A DNA stretch of 20,692 bases, taken from contig JAEZFI010000119.1 of the NCBI GenBank assembly GCA_023437745.1, forward strand, positions 1 to 20,692, in the 5' to 3' direction. The position numbers and the translations under genes were made by a program. A model generated the notes under the pieces. The model saw only the letters and a program-made list of their open reading frames with translations, was not told the origin of the DNA and made no database searches. Shown one piece after another: positions 15,418 through 20,692 of the stretch. The first letter of the stretch is position 1; each line of letters opens with the position of its first letter. The stretch comes from Actinomycetes bacterium. GTDB taxonomy: Bacteria > Actinomycetota > Acidimicrobiia > Acidimicrobiales > Microtrichaceae.

Positions 15418-15828
15418 TCAGTCGGCGGGCGCACAGACCTCCAGCTCCATCCCGTCGACATCGCGGAAGAACAGCGACCACGTGTCGCCGCCGAGCTGCT
15501 GGATCTCGCCGATGTCCGCGCCAGCGGCCTGGAGGCGCTCCTTCACCTTCTCGAGCGTGGCGAGGTCGGACACCGCGATGCCGAAGTGATCGATCGCGCC
15601 CCGGCCGCCGATGCGGCGGCGATCCCCGATCATGTCCTCCGGCGGCACCTCGAACACGTTGAGGGCCGAGCCGCCTCCCATGTCGACGATGGCCATGCGC
15701 GGGTGGTCGTCTCGCCGTTCCATCTCGAAGGTGACGACGGCGTCGAAGACCTTGCCGTACCAGTCCTTGAACCGGTCGAGGTCCGTGGTGAGGGTCGCGA
15801 TGTGGTTGAAGCCGGAGGTGATGGGCAT
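15418..15828 (-). CDS. VOC family protein (glyoxalase/dioxygenase-like)
   Basis: A 136-residue vicinal-oxygen-chelate protein with two beta-alpha-beta-beta-beta repeats. Repeat one begins at GFNHIATLTTDLDRFKDWYGKVF (His9) and repeat two at IDHFGIAVSDLATLEKVKERL (His81). The C-terminal strand DVDGMELEV supplies a probable metal-ligand Glu130. This is the single-domain length of glyoxalase I, fosfomycin-resistance or dioxygenase-like members; the substrate is not assignable. ATG 15828 follows GGGAG by 4 nt and a well-formed promoter, so it is expressed independently of the tRNA upstream on the same strand. Confidence 0.87.
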   Translation of the reverse strand: MPITSGFNHIATLTTDLDRFKDWYGKVFDAVVTFEMERRDDHPRMAIVDMGGGSALNVFEVPPEDMIGDRRRIGGRGAIDHFGIAVSDLATLEKVKERLQAAGADIGEIQQLGGDTWSLFFRDVDGMELEVCAPAD

Positions 15829-15858
15829 GTCGCTCCCCGTGGTGCGGCGGACCCCTCA

Positions 15859-15886
15859 ACTATCGACGCGAGCCGTGGCTTGTCAA
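15859..15886 (-). promoter_or_regulatory. Sigma70-type promoter of the VOC gene
   Basis: On the - strand, a perfect -35 TTGACA (15886-15881) is followed after 16 bp by GATAGT (15864-15859), or after 17 bp by ATAGTT. This places the transcription start about 24 nt before the ATG at 15828. It lies just beyond the tRNA 3' end at 15896. Confidence 0.7.
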
Positions 15887-15895
15887 CGGTCTGCG

Positions 15896-15968
15896 TGGGC
15901 CGCCTGGGTCTCGAACCCAGTACCTGAGGATTAAAAGTCCCCTGCTCTACCCGTTGAGCTAGCGGCCC
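15896..15968 (-). tRNA. tRNA-Lys (anticodon TTT)
   Basis: A 73-nt cloverleaf on the - strand. The acceptor arms GGGCCGC and GCGGCCC pair fully. The D stem is GCTC/GAGC with loop AACGGGTA. The anticodon arm is GGGGA-CTTTTAA-TCCTC, giving TTT. The T arm is CTGGG-TTCGAGA-CCCAG, and the discriminator base is A. The 3' CCA is not encoded, so it must be added after transcription. Confidence 0.96.
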
Positions 15969-16009
15969 GGGGCCTGCACGATAACCCCGCCGGGGTCGGT
16001 ACCGAGCGG

Positions 16010-16044
16010 GGAAGGACGGTCGTGGTCTGGCACGACGATCCGTC
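16010..16044. repeat. Degenerate palindrome upstream of the MpaB-like gene
   Basis: GGACGGTCGTG (16014-16024), loop GTCTGG, CACGACGATCC (16031-16041) form a stem with 9 of 11 pairs. It aligns with the stronger palindrome at 17506-17555 (shared GGAAGGA, GTCGTG, CACGAC, ATCC). In the same 192-bp gap a short palindrome, ACCCCG-C-CGGGGT, lies near 15984-15996; otherwise nothing clear is seen there. Confidence 0.5.
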
Positions 16045-16160
16045 GAGGTCGCAGGTCGACTCGGTGCCCGCACGCCGCGAACTAGACCGGTCGGTCAAGT
16101 TTCGACAGACTGGAGCGCTCAGCGGTCCGCACAGGGATGGCTGTCAGGTCGAGGGGAATC

Positions 16161-17483
16161 ATGTCGATCGAGACGCTCAAGGAACGGGTCCGGCTCCAAC
16201 GCGACGAGCTGCCCGGCATGTACGGCGACATCGACTTCGACCTCGTCCCCGAACGCCTCGCACTCGGCCCCGACGACGAGACGGACCTCCCGCCCAAGAT
16301 GCGGATCTCCCGCGAAGAGCTGCTGGCCGACACCGACCTCATCGACATCATGGCCACGGCGACGATGCTCGGTGACGTCGTCTGCGACGCCTACGTCGCC
16401 CGCATGCCCGACTACGGGATGCAGCAGCTGATCGAGATGGTGCGGGTTGCGTGCCGCGACGGGATCGAAGCCGTGGACGACGCTCCCGCAGAGCTGGTCG
16501 CCTTCATCGAGGCGATGGAGGTCGTGCCCGACTGGATCGACCTCGACATGGTGGAGCGGGGCGCGCAGGCCGAGCGGGTGTCCGCCGCGCTGGCGGCGCC
16601 GTTCGGCATCCGGGGTGCGTTCCTCGCCACGTTCCTCAACGAGTACGCCGCCCTGCCCATGGCGATCACCGGCTCGCTCTCGGACAAGCGGGCCGCCCGC
16701 CGCGTGAACGAGACCGCGAGCTTCTTCGCCACGACCGTCCTGCCGGGCGGCATGCACCGTGAAGGACCGGGCTTCGAGGCCGCCGCCATGGTGCGCCTCA
16801 TGCACTCGATGGTCCGCTACAACGCCCTGAAGCGCACCGGCCGTTGGGACCACGCGAAGTTCGGGATCCCGATCCCCCAGGTCGACCAGATGCCGGCCGG
16901 GCTGATCTCGTCGTTCCTGCTCGCCGCGCAGGCGGTCCGGTCCGGGCGAACCGAGTTCTCCGCCGACGACCGCTGCCAGATCGAGATGGCGCGCTACCGC
17001 TGCCACCTGCTCGGCCTGCCCGAGGAGCTCCTGCCGACCGATCCCCACGGCATGATGCGGATCTTCCTCGCCCGTGCGGCCACCCTCCGCAAGGGCTTCG
17101 ACGACGCCACCTGCGGTGAGCTCGTGCGAGCGACGATGGGCGCCTACCTGCGGCCCGACCGATCCCTGCCGAACCGCATCGCCGAGTCCTTCGAGAAGAG
17201 CTTCAGCACCGCGTTCTTCATCAAGGTCTTCCTCCAGGGTGACAAGGAGCGTGCCGCCGCGATGGGCGTGACCATGGACAACGGCGACAAGCTGAGGGTC
17301 GTCGCCGCCGCCCCGCTGATCTACGGGCGGCTCCGGGCGGTGCAGGCCCTCGACCGCATCCCCCCGCTCCGACCGTTCACCGACGCCGCGGTGACCTGGA
17401 CGCTCAAGCAGCGCCTGCGCAGCTACGGGCACCCCGAGTTCCGCACCGACGCCAGCACGTACGCCCACGCCGCACACGGCTGA
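16161..17483 (+). CDS. MpaB-family oxygenase (DUF2236 / latex-clearing-protein-like)
   Basis: A 440-residue all-alpha protein of the MpaB/DUF2236 family, which includes the rubber oxygenase Lcp (heme b) and the mycophenolic acid enzyme MpaB'. Motifs are GAFLATFLNEYAALPM, then MHREGPGFEA (His199) and RLMHSMVRYNAL, where His215 corresponds to the expected heme-ligand position and Arg219 to the conserved Arg. WDHAKFGIPIPQVDQ and YRCHLLGLP follow. ATG 16161 is preferred over the ATG at 16137 because GAGGGGA ends 3 nt before it. No signal peptide is seen, so it is probably cytosolic or membrane-peripheral, unlike secreted Lcp. The substrate is unknown; oxidative cleavage of a hydrophobic molecule is an inference. 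Confidence 0.82.
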   Translation: MSIETLKERVRLQRDELPGMYGDIDFDLVPERLALGPDDETDLPPKMRISREELLADTDLIDIMATATMLGDVVCDAYVARMPDYGMQQLIEMVRVACRDGIEAVDDAPAELVAFIEAMEVVPDWIDLDMVERGAQAERVSAALAAPFGIRGAFLATFLNEYAALPMAITGSLSDKRAARRVNETASFFATTVLPGGMHREGPGFEAAAMVRLMHSMVRYNALKRTGRWDHAKFGIPIPQVDQMPAGLISSFLLAAQAVRSGRTEFSADDRCQIEMARYRCHLLGLPEELLPTDPHGMMRIFLARAATLRKGFDDATCGELVRATMGAYLRPDRSLPNRIAESFEKSFSTAFFIKVFLQGDKERAAAMGVTMDNGDKLRVVAAAPLIYGRLRAVQALDRIPPLRPFTDAAVTWTLKQRLRSYGHPEFRTDASTYAHAAHG

Positions 17484-17505
17484 CCTCGGACACGGCGACG
17501 GCGCC

Positions 17506-17555
17506 CGAACTCGGAAGGATCGTCGTGCTCGGCCACGACAATCCTTCCCAGTTCG
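17506..17555. repeat. Long palindrome, probable bidirectional terminator
   Basis: The 22-bp arms at 17506-17527 and 17534-17555 are 20/22 complementary around the 6-nt loop CTCGGC. It starts 23 nt past the MpaB-like stop and 44 bp before the stop of the convergent pilin-like gene. It has terminator geometry without a T-tract. It shares GGAT(C/T)GTC with the repeats at 11-129. Confidence 0.75.
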
Positions 17556-17598
17556 TGGTCGGGCCGGCGCGACCGGAGACCGCCGTCGAAACCGTCCC

Positions 17599-17976
17599 TC
17601 AGGCCGGGCAGTCGACGGGGGACACGTGGTCGACGTGGGTGCGGACGAGGTGCGACGACTCGACGCCGTCCGGGCCCGCCGGGCTCGCGTAGCGCCACCA
17701 CCTGCTCGCCGGATCCCACTCCAGGAACCCGGCAGCCCGCACCGCGTCGAGTCCGTCGGGCCCTTCCACGCCGGGGTACTCGTCTCTCGGGTTCTGCGTG
17801 CGCGTCGCCTCGAGGGCGACGCGGATGACACTGCGCTCCGCCCTGCAGGCCTGCCGGAGCGAGTGGCTCCGAACTCGCGTGGCGGCGAACATGCCCGCCG
17901 AGGCGAGTGTGGCGAGCACGGCCACGACGACCAGCAGTTCGACGAGCGTGAGGCCCGCCTGCGATCGCCGCACCAC
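17599..17976 (-). CDS. Type IV pilin-like protein with prepilin cleavage motif
   Basis: A 125-residue protein that starts VVRRSQAG and is then cut before LTLVELLVVVAVLATLASAG. This is a textbook class III (prepilin peptidase) signal with Glu at mature position 5. The hydrophobic helix is followed by a small soluble domain with two cysteines (RQACRAE and VDCPA near the end) that could form the usual disulfide. I choose GTG 17976 because GAGG lies 6 nt upstream and the stretch up to an ATG at 18036 has non-coding-like third bases; the ATG start would give 145 residues. No peptidase, ATPase or other pilus gene is in the window, so it is an orphan minor pilin or pseudopilin. Confidence 0.75.
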   Translation of the reverse strand: MVRRSQAGLTLVELLVVVAVLATLASAGMFAATRVRSHSLRQACRAERSVIRVALEATRTQNPRDEYPGVEGPDGLDAVRAAGFLEWDPASRWWRYASPAGPDGVESSHLVRTHVDHVSPVDCPA

Positions 17977-18106
17977 CTCAAACCTCGCCGCCGGCGGTGT
18001 CGCCTCCGGGTCGCTCGCTGCAGGACCACAGAACATGATTCGCAGCAGCCTAGCGACCTAATGTGACCGCATCATCAGGCGGTGCGCGGAGAGGGCTCGA
18101 GAGCTC

Positions 18107-19591
18107 GTGGCCCGGGCGCGCCGGTCGCCACGTCGGATCGGGGTGGCCGCTGCGCTGGTGGTGGGCGCGGTGGCTGCGATCGGTTGGATCCTGACCGATG
18201 ACGACCCGGCGGCCGAGAGCCCGGCGGCGCTCTCGCCGACCTCGGAGGCCCCGGACCCGACCGACGAGCCGGTGCTCGGCGACCCGGCGGTGGGAGGGAG
18301 CGAGACCGCAGTCGAGCCCGTGGGTGCGCCCCCGGTGGACGCGACCCGGTACTGCCCGCATCGATCGGGACCTGCGCCCGGCTGTCGTATCACCACGTCG
18401 CTCTCGAAGCCGGCGCAGGGAGCGACGTCTCGGCGCGCCCAACGACCCGCGCTGACGACGAGGGCCGAAATCCCGAGCGTCCTCGGGCAGCCCGCGATCC
18501 TCGACGCGGCGGACCCGGCCGTCCTCGTCGACGGTCAGACCTACTTCGTGTTCTCGACCTCGGCGCAGTTCATGCGGGTGCCCGTCGCGGTGATCCCGGC
18601 GGCGGACCTGGTGCGGAACGACGGGGGGACGTACGCGGTTCGCTCGAGCGTCGCAGCGTCCCCCGCACCGCCGAACTCCGCGCCGACCTCGTCGGTCGTG
18701 CCAGCGGCCGGGGACGACTCGAGCATTACGGCGCCGCCTGGCGCGACGGCCGTGGCCCCGTCGAGCACGAGCAGCACGACCCCTGCGTCGACGACGACGT
18801 CCGTGCCCACGTCCGTGCCCACGTCCGGCGCGACCGTCCGCACGACCGACCCCGCCAGCGTCGTCCGTCAGGAGGCCATGCCCGTCACGCCGCCCTGGGC
18901 TGCCGGCGACGACATCTGGGCGCCCACGGTCGCCCGCCTCGACGGCCGCTACGTGATGTTCTTCGCCGCGAAGCGGCCGGCCCCTCCCGATCCGGCCAAC
19001 CAGGAGTGCGTCGGGCGCGCCGTGGCCTCCCTCCCCGAGGGGCCGTACGTTCCCGATCCGACGCCGTTCACCTGCGGGCTCGGCGGCATCCACGGAGCGC
19101 TCGACCCATCCATCTTCCGTGACCGGCGGGACGGGCGCGCCTACCTCCACGTGGCGTTCGGTGGCACGAGCACCCCCCTGTGGACCATCCCGCTGACCGG
19201 CGACGGCAACGCGGCCGGCCGGGCCACGCCGCTCCTCAGGATGCAGCACCCCTGGGAGACCTGGTTCCTCGAGAACCCCGCGATGGTCTTCAACGGGACC
19301 GACTACACGCTGACGTACTCGGCCGGGGACTGGAAGCTGCCGGCCTACGCGACCGGCGTGGCGCGGTGCTGGACGCCTGTCGGCCCGTGCACCTCGCTCA
19401 GCGGCGGGCCGTGGCTCGCCACGCGGGGCGAGGTCAGCGGTCCGGGCGGGTTGTCCTTCTTCGTGGCGGTCGACGGCAGCCCCATGGTCGCCTTCCACGG
19501 CTACCGGCACGGCGCCGAGGCCCAGTACGGCGCGCGCCACACCTTCTTCCGCCGGGTCTCGGTCAGTTCGGGCTCGATCCGCCTCCAGTGA
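18107..19591 (+). CDS. Membrane-anchored GH43-like five-bladed propeller protein
   Basis: A 494-residue protein. An N-terminal RRIGVAAALVVGAVAAIGWIL helix is a signal anchor, followed by an acidic Pro-rich stretch, so the rest lies outside. From about residue 125 it reads as a five-bladed propeller of GH43/GH62/GH32 type: ADPAVLVDG (Asp136), IWAPTVARLDGRYVMFFAA (Trp271-Ala-Pro), GALDPSIF (Asp333) and LENPAMVF (Glu389). Each falls where a GH43 base, structural, modulator and acid residue would be. A Thr/Ser/Pro-rich insert (about 180-251) interrupts the first blade, which is unusual. GTG 18107 has only a weak GAGAG ahead. It may cleave or bind arabinan/xylan-like glycans; a non-catalytic role is possible. 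Confidence 0.7.
   Translation: MARARRSPRRIGVAAALVVGAVAAIGWILTDDDPAAESPAALSPTSEAPDPTDEPVLGDPAVGGSETAVEPVGAPPVDATRYCPHRSGPAPGCRITTSLSKPAQGATSRRAQRPALTTRAEIPSVLGQPAILDAADPAVLVDGQTYFVFSTSAQFMRVPVAVIPAADLVRNDGGTYAVRSSVAASPAPPNSAPTSSVVPAAGDDSSITAPPGATAVAPSSTSSTTPASTTTSVPTSVPTSGATVRTTDPASVVRQEAMPVTPPWAAGDDIWAPTVARLDGRYVMFFAAKRPAPPDPANQECVGRAVASLPEGPYVPDPTPFTCGLGGIHGALDPSIFRDRRDGRAYLHVAFGGTSTPLWTIPLTGDGNAAGRATPLLRMQHPWETWFLENPAMVFNGTDYTLTYSAGDWKLPAYATGVARCWTPVGPCTSLSGGPWLATRGEVSGPGGLSFFVAVDGSPMVAFHGYRHGAEAQYGARHTFFRRVSVSSGSIRLQ
18797..18826 (+). repeat. 12-bp tandem repeat inside the propeller gene
   Basis: ACGTCCGTGCCC is repeated 2.5 times without change. It encodes TSVP-TSVP-TS (residues 231-240) within the low-complexity insert, a likely slippage site. 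Confidence 0.85.
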
Positions 19592-19626
19592 GGGCAGTTC
19601 GACGCGACTCGTCCAAGGTCGCTGTC

Positions 19627-19646
19627 ACACCCCACATTTAGGGTGT
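19627..19646. promoter_or_regulatory. Short inverted repeat at the DUF222 gene start, with candidate -10
   Basis: ACACCC (19627-19632) and GGGTGT (19641-19646) flank CCACATTTA-type sequence and end 4 nt before the ATG at 19651. TAGGGT (19639-19644) fits TAnnnT, 6 nt from the ATG, and there is no Shine-Dalgarno sequence. A leaderless transcript with an operator-like dyad over the -10 would explain both. Confidence 0.45.
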
Positions 19647-19650
19647 TCTC

Positions 19651-20692
19651 ATGGCATCGACGGCGGAGACGGTGATCACGGTTCGGCTCACGGAGGCCGA
19701 GGCGATCCTGTCCGCGCTGATGACCGACCTGGCACCCGATGACGTGGCGCTGCCCGCTGCAGCGGGTGTGTACGCCGGGTTCGCGAAGCTGGAACGGCTC
19801 GCGAAAGCCGGGTGCACCCTGATGGCCCGACGCGTGGCCGAGTCCGAAGCGTGGCGCCGCTCGGGGTTCCCGTCGCCGGCGGAGTGGCTCGCCCACCAGA
19901 AGCAGACGTCACTCGGCGAAGCCAAACGCGAGGCAGAGACCTCGGACCGATTGAAGGCACTGCCCGACACCGAGGCGGCGTTGAAGGACGGCGACCTGTC
20001 ATCGGATCAGGCCGAAGCGATCGCCGACGCCGCCGCGGTCAACCCCGCAGCTGAACGGGACTTGTTGGGTGAAGCGGCCAAGAAGGATCTGTCGGATCTG
20101 CGGCGGCGGGCGCGGAGCAAGAAGGCCGCTGGTGACCCCGATCCTGACGCCACCCAGCGGCGTCTGCACCGTGAGCGGCGCTGCCGGTCGTGGATGGACG
20201 GCGAAGGCGCCTGGAACCTCGCAGCTCGCGGACCCCTCGCCGGCGGTATCCAGGTGCAGCAGCTGTTGGATCAGCTGACCGACGAGATCGCCAAGCAGGC
20301 CCGAGCGACGGGGTCACGCGAGGGCCGGGAGGCGTTCACGTTCGACGCGCTGGTCGAGCTGGCCCGCCGCCACGGCACCGGCAACGGCAGCGCCACCGAC
20401 GCTGGCAGCGAGGATGAACCGGCAGCGACGTCGTCGAAGTCGTCGAAGGTGAACCCGAAGCACCTGGCGTTGCTGCGCATCGACCTCGAAGCACTCGTCC
20501 GAGGCAGGGTCGAGGGCGACGAGCTGTGTGAGATCACCGGCCTCGGACCGATCCCCATCCGTCTCGCCCGCCAGCTGCTGGGTGAGTCGATCCTGCATCT
20601 CGTGATCACCAGGGGCAAGGACGTGGCCACGACCGTGCACCTGGGTCGGGGACCGAACGCCGCCCAAAAGGTCGCGTTGCTGTGGTCCCAGC
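19651..20692 (+). CDS. DUF222 domain protein, probably HNH endonuclease (3' end outside window)
   Basis: 347 residues are visible and the frame is still open at the window edge. The sequence matches the DUF222 / 13E12-repeat family: an N-terminal helical region (AGVYAGFAKLERLAKAGCTLMARRVAE, then AWRRSGFPSPAEWLAHQ), SLGEAKREAETSDRL, a LKDGDLSSDQAEAIADAA segment, and ELCEITGLGPIPIRLARQLLGES close to the end. In this family an HNH nuclease domain usually follows within about 60 residues; it is not visible here and is inferred. Codons ending in A or T (gaa, gca, tca, gat) are more frequent than in neighbouring genes, which may indicate transfer. These genes occur in many copies in actinobacterial genomes; their role is unclear. 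Confidence 0.85.
   Translation, partial: MASTAETVITVRLTEAEAILSALMTDLAPDDVALPAAAGVYAGFAKLERLAKAGCTLMARRVAESEAWRRSGFPSPAEWLAHQKQTSLGEAKREAETSDRLKALPDTEAALKDGDLSSDQAEAIADAAAVNPAAERDLLGEAAKKDLSDLRRRARSKKAAGDPDPDATQRRLHRERRCRSWMDGEGAWNLAARGPLAGGIQVQQLLDQLTDEIAKQARATGSREGREAFTFDALVELARRHGTGNGSATDAGSEDEPAATSSKSSKVNPKHLALLRIDLEALVRGRVEGDELCEITGLGPIPIRLARQLLGESILHLVITRGKDVATTVHLGRGPNAAQKVALLWSQ

Noticed and set aside
16119..18029. A 636-codon - strand frame over the MpaB-like gene
   Set aside because: It crosses an intergenic palindrome and the pilin gene in another frame, and has no recognisable motifs.
18050..19540. A 496-codon - strand frame opposite the propeller gene
   Set aside because: It has Arg/Gly-rich shadow composition. 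The + strand product has a signal anchor and ordered GH43-like motifs.

Overview
The window is about 70% GC, with strong G/C preference at third codon positions, frequent GTG starts and compact gene spacing. It encodes several families typical of Actinobacteria: DUF3097, a DUF222 (13E12-type) protein, a GH65 + HAD pair resembling mycobacterial Rv3401/Rv3400, and an MpaB/DUF2236 protein. I infer a chromosomal segment of a high-GC actinobacterium, possibly of the Acidimicrobiia (Ilumatobacter/Iamia-like). The lineage is inference, not proven. There is no rRNA, CRISPR array, integrase or recognisable insertion sequence.

Region 1 (1-5464, + strand) starts with two copies of a nested palindrome. 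A tight five-gene nucleotide-sugar/glycan run follows: SDR epimerase, sugar-1-phosphate nucleotidyltransferase, GT4 glycosyltransferase, UDP/GDP-sugar 6-dehydrogenase and a second SDR epimerase. It plausibly activates, oxidises, epimerises and transfers a sugar for a surface polysaccharide and may be the end of a larger cluster to the left. It ends in an 18-bp perfect inverted repeat facing a convergent gene.

Region 2 (5568-10382, - strand) holds DUF3097, a secreted SGNH hydrolase, YaaA, the metallopeptidase MtfA and a phytanoyl-CoA dioxygenase-like protein with an SCP2-like N-terminus. The last two overlap by 4 bp. The gaps carry several strong hairpins. Region 3 (10525-11643, +) is an AI-2E/PerM-type permease, divergent from the dioxygenase.

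Region 4 (11666-14892, -) is a translationally coupled HAD phosphoglucomutase-like gene and GH65 phosphorylase-like gene, a likely disaccharide phosphorolysis pair. A small PilZ-like gene (15007-15396, +) is divergent from it. A VOC protein and tRNA-Lys(TTT) follow on the - strand, with a clear sigma70-type promoter between them.

Region 5 (16161-19591) holds an MpaB-family oxygenase bracketed by two related palindromes, an orphan type IV pilin-like protein on the - strand, and a membrane-anchored five-bladed-propeller (GH43-like) protein with a Thr/Ser/Pro-rich insertion. The window ends inside a DUF222 gene, probably an HNH endonuclease, that appears leaderless. No confirmed new system was found. 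The best candidates for something undescribed are the recurring intergenic palindromes, the SCP2-PhyH/MtfA couple and the interrupted propeller protein.
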